Made by a program: the position numbers and the translations under genes. DNA of 55,864 nt, taken from contig NZ_KB893201.1 in the NCBI RefSeq assembly GCF_000374025.1, forward strand, positions 1-55,864. The letters run 5' to 3'. Each line of letters starts with the position of its first letter. Position 1 is the stretch's first letter. The notes below the pieces were generated by a model. That model did not search any database. It was given only the letters and a program-made list of their open reading frames with translations, and was not told where the DNA came from. The stretch is from Spirosoma panaciterrae DSM 21099 (GTDB lineage: Bacteria > Bacteroidota > Bacteroidia > Cytophagales > Spirosomataceae). Below, one piece after another: positions 34,834-44,196 of the stretch.

Positions 34834-35592
34834 TTATAGCACCGTTGTTTTGCCGCCCTGGTAAGGAGCAAGGTCGGGTGAATCGGCCGGGAGTTCTGTG
34901 ATGAGGTAATCCACCTGTTCAAGATCGGCAATTTTCATGCGCATCACACTATTCATCTTCTCCGAAATGCACAACACAGCTACTTTCTGAGCAGCCCGGA
35001 TCATGGCTTTTTTGGCTTGTACGGTTTCCCAGTCAGAATCCGAAAGGCCTTCCCTGGCGTCGATGGCGTTGGTACCCATGATGCACAAATCGACACGCAG
35101 TTCGGAAAGTCGCTGATAAACCTCACCCCCCACACTCATCTGGCTATAGCGCGAGATTTGGCCTCCAATCATTATGATTTCCAGGTTGGGTTTGTCCAGA
35201 AGCTCAACCGCCGTTAAAGGATTAACCGTAATGAACGTAGCGCGTAGATCGGCCGGGATCAGTTTGATGAACTCCCGAATGGTCGTACCTCCCCCCATCA
35301 GGATCAGCATCCCGTCCCGTAGTAACGTCAGTGTCTTTTCGGCAATGATCTTTTTGTTGGTATGCGCGTAAGTTTCCTGAATCTGGGAGGAATGGTGATA
35401 GGCTTTCGACATAGCCCCTCCGCGAATTTTTATCAGTTTTCCTTCATCCGACAGGTCGTTGATGTCGCGCCGGATGGTATCCTCCGACACATTCAGCGCA
35501 TTGGCCAGATCGGTCAGATTAACTCGTGTATGGAGGTTTATCTGCTTGATAATTAATTCTTTGCGCTCGTCTTTTAAAAAGGCTATAGACAT
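34834..35592 (-). CDS. DeoR/GlpR-family transcriptional regulator
   Basis: 252 aa. The N-terminal helix-turn-helix has RKELIIKQINLHTRVNLTDL, ANALNVSEDTIRRDINDL and EGKLIKIRGGAM, the DeoR signature. The C-terminal DeoR sensor domain (LTLLRDGMLILMGGGTTIRE, ATFITVNPLTAVELL, DLCIMGTNAIDAREGLSD) usually binds a phosphorylated sugar or sugar acid. DeoR proteins mostly repress catabolic operons until the inducer appears. It is divergent from susC across 389 bp containing inverted TTGCAAATA repeats, so it is the likely regulator of the SusC/SusD-lyase-deacetylase operon. The inducer would be an intracellular phosphorylated product. Confidence 0.92.
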   Translation of the reverse strand: MSIAFLKDERKELIIKQINLHTRVNLTDLANALNVSEDTIRRDINDLSDEGKLIKIRGGAMSKAYHHSSQIQETYAHTNKKIIAEKTLTLLRDGMLILMGGGTTIREFIKLIPADLRATFITVNPLTAVELLDKPNLEIIMIGGQISRYSQMSVGGEVYQRLSELRVDLCIMGTNAIDAREGLSDSDWETVQAKKAMIRAAQKVAVLCISEKMNSVMRMKIADLEQVDYLITELPADSPDLAPYQGGKTTVL

Positions 35593-35981
35593 ACTGGTAC
35601 AACAAAATCCTGGTAATCGGAACGTAAAAGGGAAAACGTAACCAACTCTAACCTATTGTGATAAACGGTTTACAGGTTTCAATGTATACGCTTCATGGGG
35701 TCTGTATGTTTTCAAAGGCCAGTTCGAGAGGGGTGGGCATCACTCCTCCATTATCTTCTCTTTTGCAAAATTTGCTCCGTTTCGGATTATCTTATAAGAT
35801 ATGACATAAAAATGCAGTTTTTGCATATAAATAGCGCATTATTTTCCATAATGAGCAAATAAAATTGCTTTAAGGCTTTTTTAATTCGCATACTTGTGCA
35901 AATATTGCAAATAAATATTGCAGTATTTGCAATAAGGCGCCTTTCGAAGTATTAACCTAACTAATCACATTAACCACGTGT
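35593..35981. promoter_or_regulatory. divergent regulatory region between deoR-type gene and susC
   Basis: AT-rich and non-coding. TTGCAAATA (35905-35913) and TATTTGCAA (35924-35932) form a perfect 9-bp inverted repeat. TGCAAATATTGCA, a further TGCAA/TTGCA palindrome, lies just left at 35898-35910, and TTTTTGCATATAAATA lies about 80 bp further left. The cluster begins about 50-75 bp before the susC start and is the best candidate operator for the DeoR protein. No small gene was found here. Confidence 0.55.
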
Positions 35982-38900
35982 ATGCTTATGAAATGTATGC
36001 TACAACATTGGCTTACCCGACGAGGTATGCTCCTGATAGCACTCTGGTTGGTAACCGCTGCCACGTTTGGGCAGACGATTTCCGGGAAAGTGACCAATGC
36101 GGGCGATGGTCAGCCGCTTCCGGGCGTGACCATCCTGGAAAAAGGCTCGGCGAAAGGAACTGTAACCGATAGCGAGGGGAAGTACACGCTCAATCTGACC
36201 AGTGCACAGGCAACGGTTATTTTTTCTTATATCGGCTTTACGGCGCAGGAAATTGCGGTAGCTGGTCGGTCGGCGATCGACGTTAGTTTGAAAGAGGGGG
36301 CTACCAGTCTGGGTGAAGTGGTGGTAACGGCTCTGGGGATTTCGAAGGAGAAAAAGGCACTGGCCTACGCTGTTTCGGAAGTGAAAGGGAGTGAGTTTAC
36401 CCAGGCCCGCGAAAACAACGTAGCCAATGCCCTGACGGGGAAAATTGCCGGGGTCAACGCAACGGGTATGGCGACAGGACCAGGTGGCTCCAGTCGAATT
36501 GTCATTCGGGGAAATGGGTCACTCAACGGAAACAACCAGCCGCTGTATGTGATTAACGGGATGCCAATGGATAACAGCATTCCGGGCGGAGGGACAGCCT
36601 CCGATGGCAATGGGATGAACGTAGACCGGGGAGATGGTATCGGTGGCATTAACCCCGATGATATTGAGTCGATTAGCGTATTGAAAGGTGGTCCAGCGGC
36701 TGCCTTATATGGCGCTCGGGCATCGAACGGGGTTATTTTGATCACCACCAAAAAAGGCCGTGGACAGAAAGGGGTTGGGGTAGAGATCAACAGCAACACA
36801 ACCTTCGAAAGTATCGCCGTGATTCCAAACTGGCAATATGAATATGGCCAGGGATTGGATGGGAAAAAGCCGACGACCGTCACGGAAGCGAAAAGTACGG
36901 GCCGTTTGTCGTATGGCGCCCGGATGGATGGTCAGCCAACGATTCAGGTCGATGGACAGATGCATCCGTATTCCCCGCAGAAAGACAACCTGAAAAACTT
37001 CTACCGAACGGGCAGCAACTACATCAATTCGGTCGCCTTTACGGGCGGCAACGAGTCGGTCAACTTCCGGTTAGGTCTGAACAACACCCAGTCGAACAGC
37101 ATTGTACCAAACTCGTCCTTTGCCCGTCGGATCGCCAACCTGAACCTGAACGCCTTTCTGGGTAAAAAATTGAGTATCGAAACGGTTTTCCAGTATAACT
37201 ACGAAGAAGCGACCAACCGCCCGAAAGTAGGCTATGCCGACATGAACCCGCACTGGGCTACGTATCTGATCGCGAATGTGGTCGATATCCGCAGTCTGGC
37301 TCCAGGTTATGACCCCGTAACGGGAAAAGAAATGGAATGGAATCCGGTTCCGGCAGCGCCGAACCCCTATTTTGTGGTCAACAAATTCAAAAACGACGAT
37401 ACTAAAAATCGGTTCATCAGCCAGGGAAGCATCCGGTACGACATTCTGGATAATCTGTATCTGAAAGGCAGTGTCAGTCAGGATTTTTACAACTTCCAGT
37501 CGGAATATGTCCAGCCGACCAACAACGCCTACCAGCCTTTGGGAACTTACGAAGCCCGGAAGACCAGCGCTTCGGAAACCAACGGTATGCTGACGCTGAA
37601 CTACAGTACCAACCTGATGCCAGACCTGAGTTTTTCGGCACTGTTAGGGGCCAATGCCCAACGGTCAATCTACGACCAGACACTGATAGCGGGAAGTGAA
37701 TTTACGGTGCCGTATTTCTACAGCTATACCAACCTGGCTACGTCGACGACTACGCCAACCTACATGAAAAGTGCCATCAACTCGGTGTTTGGTTCGGTCG
37801 ATTTTGGCTATAAGAACCTTGCCTTTCTGACGGTGTCGGGTCGGCAGGATTGGTTTTCGGTATTGAATCCGAAGAGCAACAGCATTTTCTACCCGTCGGT
37901 GGGTGGTTCGTTCATTATTTCAGATGCCTTCCGGTTACCGAAAGCCGTCAGCTTTGCCAAATTGCGGGCGTCGTTTGCCCAGGTGGGGGGCGCTACGGTC
38001 AATGCTTACCAGATTTACCAGTATTACTCGATGCAGCAGGGGGGGCACAATGGTCGCCCGGTACAAGTGCTTTCATCGTCGCAGGTGCCCAATCCCGATC
38101 TGAAACCGCTGACGTCCACAACCTACGAGGGTGGTATCGAAGCTAAATTCCTGAATAATCGACTGGGTATTGACCTGACGTTCTATAACCGGAAAACGAC
38201 CAACGACATCGTTACCTCAAACATTGCCCTTTCGTCGGGCTATACGTCGGCCTTGCTGAACGTGGGGGAACTGAGCAACAAAGGCATTGAACTGCTCCTG
38301 ACCGGAGCACCGATTCGAACGTCGGATTTTGGCTGGGATGTAAGCTACAACATGGCTTACAACAAAAGCAAAATCGAACGACTGGCCGATGGACTGACGG
38401 GTATCGATGTCGGTAGTGGTGTAGGCGGAGGTCTGGTCCGTAACGTACTGGGTCGTCCATACGGAACCGTGTGGGGCTATCGGAAGAAAACGGATGCGAA
38501 TGGCAATGTGGTATTTAACACGGCCAGCGGCTACGCCGTTCGTGGCGACCTGCAAGAAATCGGCCAGGGTACTCCTCCGCTGACGATGGGCATCACCAAC
38601 AACTTCCGCTATAAAAATTTCTCGCTCAACATCCTGGTCGACGGTAAGTTTGGCAGCATCGTGTATTCGAACCTGTACCAGTATGCTTATCGCTTCGGCT
38701 TACCGCAGGAAACCCTGCCAGGACGTGAAACAGGTATTACCGTAACGGGCGTAACGCCAGAAGGAGCACCGTTTACCAAAACCTGGGCCAAGGAGGATGT
38801 CGACACCTATTACGACAACGACAAGAACTACACGGCCATGTTTATGTTCAACAACGATTTCGTGAAGCTCCGCCAGATCATCCTGAGCTATAACCTGCCC

Positions 38901-39101
38901 GTCAGCAAGCTGTCGTTCCTGAAGCTGCAATCGGCGTCGATTTCGTTTGTGGCCCGAAACCTGGCTATTCTGTACAAGGATAAGAAGAATCAGTATTTCG
39001 ATCCGGAGTCGGGCTATACCAGCACGAACGCACAGGGTCTGGAAGCCTTTGGCGTACCCAGAACCCGCAGCCTTGGGGTAAGCTTACAAGTGAAATTCTA
39101 A
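35982..39101 (+). CDS. SusC/RagA-family TonB-linked outer-membrane transporter
   Basis: 1039 aa. The signal peptide ends near residue 30 (MLLIALWLVTAATFGQ). A carboxypeptidase-D regulatory-like domain follows (ISGKVTNAGDGQPLPGVTIL, GTVTDSEGKYTLNL), then EVVVTALGISKEKKALAYAV, which opens the plug region. The plug includes SRIVIRGNGSLNGNNQPLYV, GGINPDDIESISVLKGGPAA and LYGARASNGVILITTKKG. The 22-strand barrel runs to the terminal Phe (SLGVSLQVKF). It imports oligomeric nutrients, energised by TonB, and works with the SusD-like lipoprotein immediately downstream (18 bp). The cargo cannot be read from the sequence, but downstream enzymes point to an N-acylated amino-sugar acid or amino-acid derivative. 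Confidence 0.95.
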   Translation: MLMKCMLQHWLTRRGMLLIALWLVTAATFGQTISGKVTNAGDGQPLPGVTILEKGSAKGTVTDSEGKYTLNLTSAQATVIFSYIGFTAQEIAVAGRSAIDVSLKEGATSLGEVVVTALGISKEKKALAYAVSEVKGSEFTQARENNVANALTGKIAGVNATGMATGPGGSSRIVIRGNGSLNGNNQPLYVINGMPMDNSIPGGGTASDGNGMNVDRGDGIGGINPDDIESISVLKGGPAAALYGARASNGVILITTKKGRGQKGVGVEINSNTTFESIAVIPNWQYEYGQGLDGKKPTTVTEAKSTGRLSYGARMDGQPTIQVDGQMHPYSPQKDNLKNFYRTGSNYINSVAFTGGNESVNFRLGLNNTQSNSIVPNSSFARRIANLNLNAFLGKKLSIETVFQYNYEEATNRPKVGYADMNPHWATYLIANVVDIRSLAPGYDPVTGKEMEWNPVPAAPNPYFVVNKFKNDDTKNRFISQGSIRYDILDNLYLKGSVSQDFYNFQSEYVQPTNNAYQPLGTYEARKTSASETNGMLTLNYSTNLMPDLSFSALLGANAQRSIYDQTLIAGSEFTVPYFYSYTNLATSTTTPTYMKSAINSVFGSVDFGYKNLAFLTVSGRQDWFSVLNPKSNSIFYPSVGGSFIISDAFRLPKAVSFAKLRASFAQVGGATVNAYQIYQYYSMQQGGHNGRPVQVLSSSQVPNPDLKPLTSTTYEGGIEAKFLNNRLGIDLTFYNRKTTNDIVTSNIALSSGYTSALLNVGELSNKGIELLLTGAPIRTSDFGWDVSYNMAYNKSKIERLADGLTGIDVGSGVGGGLVRNVLGRPYGTVWGYRKKTDANGNVVFNTASGYAVRGDLQEIGQGTPPLTMGITNNFRYKNFSLNILVDGKFGSIVYSNLYQYAYRFGLPQETLPGRETGITVTGVTPEGAPFTKTWAKEDVDTYYDNDKNYTAMFMFNNDFVKLRQIILSYNLPVSKLSFLKLQSASISFVARNLAILYKDKKNQYFDPESGYTSTNAQGLEAFGVPRTRSLGVSLQVKF

Positions 39102-39119
39102 CCTGATATCATCCTGACC

Positions 39120-40682
39120 ATGAAGAGTCTGATCAAAAAAATAGGCTATGTGGCTCCGTTGTTCCTGCTTTTGACGTCCTGCGACAAAGGTTTCGAGGAA
39201 ATGAACGTAGACCCTAACAAATATGCCTCGGTTGTTCCCGAATACCTGTTCACCCGCGCTCAATTAGATGGGGTTAGTACCAACTTTACGGGGGCTGCCT
39301 ACCTGACCATCGGTCAGTCAATGCAGCATTTTGCGACCTATAAAGAAGTACCGGCAGCGGGCGATAAATACTTCAATTATAGCTATTCAACAGCTAACTG
39401 GAACGCCTATGCCGGAACCACGGCCGGGCAGGGATCGATCATCTCGATTCGGCAGGTGATCGACGCTGTTTCGGGTAATGCGGCTAATGTCAATAAGCTC
39501 TCGGCGGCTCGAATCTGGAAAGCGTATATATTCCACCGGTTGACGGACGTCTATGGCGATATCCCCTATTTCGATGCCGGGAAAGCACTTTCAGACAAGA
39601 ATTACAGTCCCAAATACGACACGCAACAGACCATTTATGCCGATCTGCTGAAGGAACTTGACGAATCGATTGCGGCCTTCGATGCCACTAAAACCACGTT
39701 CGGAAATGCGGATCTGATGTTTGGGGGCGACGTCAGTAAGTGGAAGAAGTTTGCCTATTCGCTGATGCTGCGCTTGGGGATGCGCCTGACCGAAGTGGAC
39801 CCGACAACGGCCAAAACCTGGGTACAGAAAGCGATTGCCGGTGGGGTGATTCTGGACGATGCCGACCGGGCTACGATTGCCTATGTAGATGGCTCACAAA
39901 CCGCCAGCCGGAATTTCATTGCCAGTGGTCTATTGAGTACCGATTACATTACCCCCGGTGGCGATAATGTGGAAGGTGGGAAGTTTGCCAAAACCCTGAT
40001 CGATTATCTGAAAGGCACAAAAGACCCCCGCCTGAATGTAATTTCGATTGTATGGACCACTACGGATAATAAAACGTTTACGGCCGATACGACCACCGCT
40101 TTGCAAAGTGGTATGCCCAACGCAGCCTACAACAGTCTGCCCGCCAATTTCAACTCGTTTTCGGAACCCAACCCCAATACGCTGCTGAAATACAATGCGC
40201 CTTTGCTGGTGATGACCAATGCCGAAATGTACCTCCTGCTGGCCGAAGCGGCCGTTCGAGGCTGGTATACAGGCAGTACCGCCGAAGCCGCTTATACGAA
40301 CGCGGTAAAAGCAGGGATGCGGCAATGGACGCTTTTCGGTACGGGTGGCGTTATTCCCGATGCCAAGATCAATGCGTATCTGGCTGTCAATCCGTACAAA
40401 ACAAGCGGTACCGTAGCGCAGCAGATGGAGCAGATCGGTACGCAGAAATGGGTCACGCTTTTTCTGGAAGACGAATATGAGATTTTCGCAAACTGGCGTC
40501 GTACGGGTTACCCTGTATTGACTCCCACCAATTATCCGGGTAATCTGACGGGCGGCAAGATTCCGACACGGTTTGTTATTCCCGATTCGGAAGAGACCTA
40601 TAATAAAACCAACTTCATCGATGCGCGTACGCGTCAGGGCGGTACCAATACCCTGTCGAGTGTGGTTTGGTGGGATAAGTAA
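39120..40682 (+). CDS. SusD/RagB-family surface lipoprotein
   Basis: 520 aa. Lipoprotein signal VAPLFLLLTSCDKGFEEMNV with the lipobox Cys near residue 21. SusD-like-2 type: NVDPNKYASVVPEYLFTRAQ, then ARIWKAYIFHRLTDVYGDIP and YFDAGKALSDKNYSPKYDTQ, with TPR-like helices. The C-terminal part includes PLLVMTNAEMYLLLAEAAVR and FLEDEYEIFANWRRTGYP. SusD-like proteins sit as a lid on the SusC barrel and capture ligand at the cell surface. The gene is 18 bp after susC and followed by a strong hairpin, which may set a lower level for the enzymes downstream. Confidence 0.94.
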   Translation: MKSLIKKIGYVAPLFLLLTSCDKGFEEMNVDPNKYASVVPEYLFTRAQLDGVSTNFTGAAYLTIGQSMQHFATYKEVPAAGDKYFNYSYSTANWNAYAGTTAGQGSIISIRQVIDAVSGNAANVNKLSAARIWKAYIFHRLTDVYGDIPYFDAGKALSDKNYSPKYDTQQTIYADLLKELDESIAAFDATKTTFGNADLMFGGDVSKWKKFAYSLMLRLGMRLTEVDPTTAKTWVQKAIAGGVILDDADRATIAYVDGSQTASRNFIASGLLSTDYITPGGDNVEGGKFAKTLIDYLKGTKDPRLNVISIVWTTTDNKTFTADTTTALQSGMPNAAYNSLPANFNSFSEPNPNTLLKYNAPLLVMTNAEMYLLLAEAAVRGWYTGSTAEAAYTNAVKAGMRQWTLFGTGGVIPDAKINAYLAVNPYKTSGTVAQQMEQIGTQKWVTLFLEDEYEIFANWRRTGYPVLTPTNYPGNLTGGKIPTRFVIPDSEETYNKTNFIDARTRQGGTNTLSSVVWWDK

Positions 40683-40687
40683 AATTT

Positions 40688-40733
40688 TCAGTTCGTCTCC
40701 CCGTGTTTGTGAATACACGGGAGACGAACTGAA
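40688..40733 (+). terminator. long hairpin after susD
   Basis: TTCAGTTCGTCTCC-(C)-CGTGT (40687-40706) pairs with ACACGGGAGACGAACTGAA (40715-40733), a 19-bp stem with a single bulged C. No T-run follows, so it may protect the 3' end of the susCD message or partly terminate rather than fully stop transcription. Confidence 0.6.
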
Positions 40734-40763
40734 GCCTTAATCGAAAACCATAATCCGATCGGT

Positions 40764-41225
40764 ATGAGACTACAACGTCACTCCCTTTTCAATACGCTTT
40801 TCGCTTCGGCAGCCAGCCTGGCTGGGCTCGCTGTTTCCACACCCGGTTTAGCGTCGGCGGAGCCTGCCGAACCTAGGGAAGCTGACGAGGCTACCCATCA
40901 GGATGTACCCCTGTATTCGAGTAGGACAAAGCTGGATAATCTGGTTTTTATCTTCGGTATAGGGGCTCATTTTGAGGGTGACATAAAGGCCCATACCGAT
41001 CATGTACTCAGGGAAATGGCAACCGAACTGGCCAAAGCGGGGTCGTCGATGGAGAAGGTTCTGAAAGTGAATGTCTATCTGCATGATCTGACGGATTACA
41101 AATCGATGAACGAAGTTTTCAAAGGTCGTTTTGGGGCCAAACCGCCTGTCCGGACAACAGTAGCTCCTCGTGCTGGAGTCCCCGGTAATTCGCTGATCGA
41201 AATGGATTGCATTGCCTATGTCTAG
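40764..41225 (+). CDS. exported RidA-family protein, copy 1 (divergent)
   Basis: 153 aa. A hydrophobic leader (FNTLFASAASLAGLAVSTPG) is followed by a RidA/YjgF-type domain: HQDVPLYSSRTKLDNLVFIF, ITRCS-like positions changed, then AGSSMEKVLKVNVYLHDLTD, EVFKGRFGAKPPVRTTVAPR and GNSLIEMDCIAYV. RidA proteins hydrolyse reactive enamines or imines made by PLP-dependent lyases. The key Arg (PVRTTV) and Glu (IEMD) are present. The segment normally reading VFVAGK is FIFGIGAHFEG here, altering the pocket compared with copy 2 at 44197. It sits just before the PLP enzyme gene, which fits an imine-hydrolysing role outside the cytoplasm. Confidence 0.85.
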   Translation: MRLQRHSLFNTLFASAASLAGLAVSTPGLASAEPAEPREADEATHQDVPLYSSRTKLDNLVFIFGIGAHFEGDIKAHTDHVLREMATELAKAGSSMEKVLKVNVYLHDLTDYKSMNEVFKGRFGAKPPVRTTVAPRAGVPGNSLIEMDCIAYV

Positions 41226-41247
41226 GTATGGCTATGCCTGACAAATT

Positions 41248-41308
41248 CCCTTGCTCAAATCGTGTGTATCCATAGTCTAAACGCACCCGAGCGGCAAGGG
41301 TATTTTTT
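41248..41308 (+). terminator. possible terminator after first RidA gene
   Basis: CCCTTGC (41248-41254) pairs with GCAAGGG (41294-41300), followed by TATTTTTT. The 39-base loop makes it weak. The rest of 41226-41515 has no convincing gene and would be the leader of the PLP-enzyme gene. Confidence 0.4.
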
Positions 41309-41515
41309 GGGCATGGCTCTCTTATTGAGACGGTTATCTTACTGGCTGGCTTTCTTTTAGGGATATTATTTGTGAGGTCAATGTTCGTGTGGCTGGCCGT
41401 ACGCAGCCGACTTCGCGTCATTCGTAAAAACACATCGTGGGTTCAGCATCCAGAATCTCGTAGGATACGCTACCCAGGTAATACATTTCTTTAACAGTAT
41501 ACTCGTAAACCAATC

Positions 41516-42736
41516 ATGCTCAGCAGACGAACATTACTCAAACACTTATCGGCTATGCCGCTGGTTGGCGGTTTTTTTGGCGAGGCCGCTTCCATTGCTC
41601 CGACCTCGATGGCCCCGGTATTGGCCCCGCGAAATCTGGTGAAAGAATTGGGTATCCGAACCTTTATCAATGCGGCTGGTACCTATACGGCCATGACTGG
41701 CTCGCTAATGGACGACGATGTGGTCAATGCCATTCTGGCGTCGTCGAAAGAGTTTATGATGCTGGATGATGTGCAGACCAAAGTGGGCGAAAAGATTGCC
41801 GCGCTGACCCATGCCGAATCGGCGGTTGTAACGGCAGGCTGCTTTTCGGCCATGACTCTGGGCCTGGCTGGTGTGCTGACGGGTATGGACCAGAAAAAAG
41901 TAGAGCAACTCCCGCACCTCGAAGGCACCGACATTAAATCGGAAGTGATTGTGCAGAAGGGGCACAACGTTGGCTATTCCCATGCTCTGACCAATACCGG
42001 CTGTAAAATCGTGTTCATCGAAACGGTTGACGAGCTTGAAAAGGCAATTAATCCAAAAACAGCGATGCTCTGGTTTCTAAATATCCAGTCCGACAAAGGA
42101 AAGATTATGCACCAGCAGTGGGTCGAATTGGGTAAAAAGCACAACATCCCAACCATGATCGATATTGCCGCTGATGTACCACCCGTCGAAAATCTCTGGA
42201 AGTTCAATGATATGGGCTTCGATCTGGTCTGTGTATCGGGGGGGAAAGCTATGCGCGGGCCGCAAAGTGCGGGCTTACTAATGGGCAAAAAGGCGTATAT
42301 CGATGCGGCCCGGCTCAGTATGCCGCCACGGGGGTCGACCATCGGTCGGGGCATGAAAGTGAATAAGGAAGAAATTCTGGGCATGTATGTGGCCCTTGAA
42401 AAGTTTATTGCCCGCGATCAGGACAAGGACTGGAAAATGCTGGAAGAGCGGGCCGCTCATATTGCCAGTGCGGCTAAACGCGTGCAAGGGGTAAGTGTCG
42501 AAACATTCGCTCCCGAGCTGGGTAATCACACCCCAACGCTGCGCATAAGCTGGGACCCGGCCAAAGTGAACCTGACCGCCAAAGCGGTGCAGGAAGGATT
42601 ACGGAATGGGTCACCTTCCATCGAAATCGTAAGCGATGGAAAAACCATTGGCATGACAACCTGGATGCTGAAGCCCGGCGAAGAAAAGATCGTAGCCGCT
42701 CGTCTGAAAGAAGAACTGGCAAAAGGTTCGGTCTAA
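41516..42736 (+). CDS. SelA/DgaE-like PLP-dependent enzyme with Tat-like signal (putative ammonia-lyase)
   Basis: 406 aa. The N-terminus MLSRRTLLKHLSAMPLVGGF has twin Arg followed by a hydrophobic stretch, a Tat-type export signal; that fits a protein exported folded with its cofactor. The fold-type I PLP domain has IRTFINAAGTYTAMTGSLMD, ALTHAESAVVTAGCFSAMTL, NVGYSHALTNTGCKIVFIET, PTMIDIAADVPPVENLWKF, and the PLP lysine in VCVSGGKAMRGPQSAGLLMG. This matches the selenocysteine-synthase-related group (TIGR01437-like) that includes D-glucosaminate-6-phosphate ammonia-lyase. It is not the tRNA enzyme SelA. It is followed 46 bp later by a deacetylase-type amidohydrolase, a pairing known for this family, and flanked by two RidA genes. 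The substrate is inferred. Confidence 0.85.
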   Translation: MLSRRTLLKHLSAMPLVGGFFGEAASIAPTSMAPVLAPRNLVKELGIRTFINAAGTYTAMTGSLMDDDVVNAILASSKEFMMLDDVQTKVGEKIAALTHAESAVVTAGCFSAMTLGLAGVLTGMDQKKVEQLPHLEGTDIKSEVIVQKGHNVGYSHALTNTGCKIVFIETVDELEKAINPKTAMLWFLNIQSDKGKIMHQQWVELGKKHNIPTMIDIAADVPPVENLWKFNDMGFDLVCVSGGKAMRGPQSAGLLMGKKAYIDAARLSMPPRGSTIGRGMKVNKEEILGMYVALEKFIARDQDKDWKMLEERAAHIASAAKRVQGVSVETFAPELGNHTPTLRISWDPAKVNLTAKAVQEGLRNGSPSIEIVSDGKTIGMTTWMLKPGEEKIVAARLKEELAKGSV

Positions 42737-42782
42737 CCTGTTTTCTGTTTCAAGCTGGTTGAACTGTAAAACCAAACTGTGT

Positions 42783-44030
42783 ATGCGAAAACTTATTCTA
42801 TTCCTTACCCTTCTCTGTATTTCAGGCTATGGGGCAGTGGCCCAGCCGTATACTATTGTTATCAAAGGCGGCCACCTGATTGATCCGAAGAATAATATCG
42901 ATGCCCTGATGGATGTGGCCATTACGGACGGTAAAATCGTACAGGTTGCCAAAAGCATTGATGCCAGTCAGGCCAGGCAGGTGGTGGATGCGAAAGGTAT
43001 GTACATAACCCCCGGCCTGATCGACCTCCATGGGCATGTGTTTTATGGGACTGAACCCAATCATTACCTGAGCAACGGAGCCACCGCCGTAGCTCCCGAT
43101 GGCTTTACGTTCCGAACGGGGGTTACGACCATTGTGGACGCGGGGGGAGCGGGCTGGAAATCGTTCGAAACCTTTAAGCAAAACATTATTCTCACGGCTA
43201 AAACACGGGTACTATCGTTTCTGAACATCGTGGGGGAAGGGATGCGGGGCGGTAAATATGAGCAGGATACCACCGACATGGACCCGAAGCAGGCGGCCCG
43301 CGTAGCCATGGAGAACCAGAACGACATAGTTGGTTTTAAAGTGGCCCACTTTCAGGGAGCAAGCTGGGCTCCGGTCGATCATGCTGTACAGGCAGGAACC
43401 TTAGCCGCGATGCCGGTAATGGTCGATTTTGGTGGAAGCCAGCCGCCGTTGCCGTTGGCAGATCTGTTTTTGAAGCACCTGCGGCCGGGCGATATATTCA
43501 CGCATACCTACACGTTATTGCCCAACAATGTCCGGGAAACGATTGTGGATGAGGATACCAAAACGGTGAAACCCTATGTCTGGGAAGCTCAGAAACGGGG
43601 TATTGTGTTTGATGTAGGGTATGGTGGGGCCAGCTTCAATTTTTCGCAGGCGATTCCGGCCATCAAAAGCAAGTTTTACCCAACTACCATCAGTACGGAT
43701 TTGCATACGGGTAGCATGAATGGGTCGATGAAAGACCTACTTAGCGTCATGTCGAAATTCGTAGCGATGGGCGAGGATATTCCCAGTGTGATCCGGGCCA
43801 GTACCTGGACACCGGCACAAGTCATCAAGCGTGAAAACCTGGGTCATCTGTCGGTAGGGGCCATTGCCGATGTTGCTATTCTGAGTATGCGGCAGGGTAA
43901 GTTTGGCTTGTATGATAAAACGGGCTACAAACTAATGGCCAAGCAAAAATTTGAATGCGAAATGACCATCAAAGGTGGGAAGATCGTCTATGATCTGAAC
44001 GGAATTGTTAGTCCGATTGGCTTGAACTGA
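42783..44030 (+). CDS. exported amidohydrolase/deacetylase (EF_0837-like)
   Basis: 415 aa from the ATG at 42783, giving the signal peptide RKLILFLTLLCISGYGAVAQ; 42759 would add 8 residues. Amidohydrolase-superfamily motifs: YTIVIKGGHLIDPKNNIDAL, MYITPGLIDLHGHVFYGTEP (HxH metal site), FRTGVTTIVDAGGAGW, DIVGFKVAHFQG, FTHTYT, TISTDLHTGSMNGSMKDLL (catalytic Asp) and LGHLSVGAIADVAIL. It resembles the TIGR03583-type group found beside SelA-related PLP enzymes. Possible reaction: deacylation of an N-acyl amino acid or N-acetyl-amino-sugar acid, yielding the free amine for the neighbouring lyase. The lysine that would be carboxylated may be in IVGFKVAHF. Substrate not proven. Confidence 0.87.
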   Translation: MRKLILFLTLLCISGYGAVAQPYTIVIKGGHLIDPKNNIDALMDVAITDGKIVQVAKSIDASQARQVVDAKGMYITPGLIDLHGHVFYGTEPNHYLSNGATAVAPDGFTFRTGVTTIVDAGGAGWKSFETFKQNIILTAKTRVLSFLNIVGEGMRGGKYEQDTTDMDPKQAARVAMENQNDIVGFKVAHFQGASWAPVDHAVQAGTLAAMPVMVDFGGSQPPLPLADLFLKHLRPGDIFTHTYTLLPNNVRETIVDEDTKTVKPYVWEAQKRGIVFDVGYGGASFNFSQAIPAIKSKFYPTTISTDLHTGSMNGSMKDLLSVMSKFVAMGEDIPSVIRASTWTPAQVIKRENLGHLSVGAIADVAILSMRQGKFGLYDKTGYKLMAKQKFECEMTIKGGKIVYDLNGIVSPIGLN

Positions 44031-44045
44031 TGTTGTAAACATCTG

Positions 44046-44114
44046 AACCGCAAGGACGCAATAGACGCAAGGCTCTAAAAATTTGCTCCTTGCGCCTTCG
44101 CGCCCTTGCGGTTT
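44046..44114. repeat. CGCAAGG-type hairpin repeat
   Basis: AACCGCAAGGACGCAA, then GACGCAAGG, faces CCTTGCGCCTTCGCG, then CCCTTGCGGTTT: arms of about 27 bases with a few mismatches. It is located 15 bp after the amidohydrolase stop. Similar CGCAAGGACGCAA elements occur in many Bacteroidota intergenic regions (from memory). It may act as a transcript end or RNA-stabilising element. Confidence 0.6.
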
Positions 44115-44196
44115 AAATGAAACAGAGTAGCTAATGATCCTATTCTGCAACCACCTGATACACGTAAAAAACAACGTTTAACTGATTGAGAATTTT

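Noticed and set aside
39930..40718. 262-codon minus-strand frame opposite susD
   Set aside because: Antisense to SusD, which has full family motifs; no independent evidence for expression.
41150..41160. TGTCCGGACA inside RidA-1 as another enhancer site
   Set aside because: It is a single palindrome without the 6-base spacer, lies inside coding sequence and has no sigma-54-like element beside it.
41281..41510. Hydrophobic plus-strand frame between RidA-1 and the PLP enzyme
   Set aside because: It lacks a start codon after the upstream stop and has no recognisable family; the region is better read as a leader.
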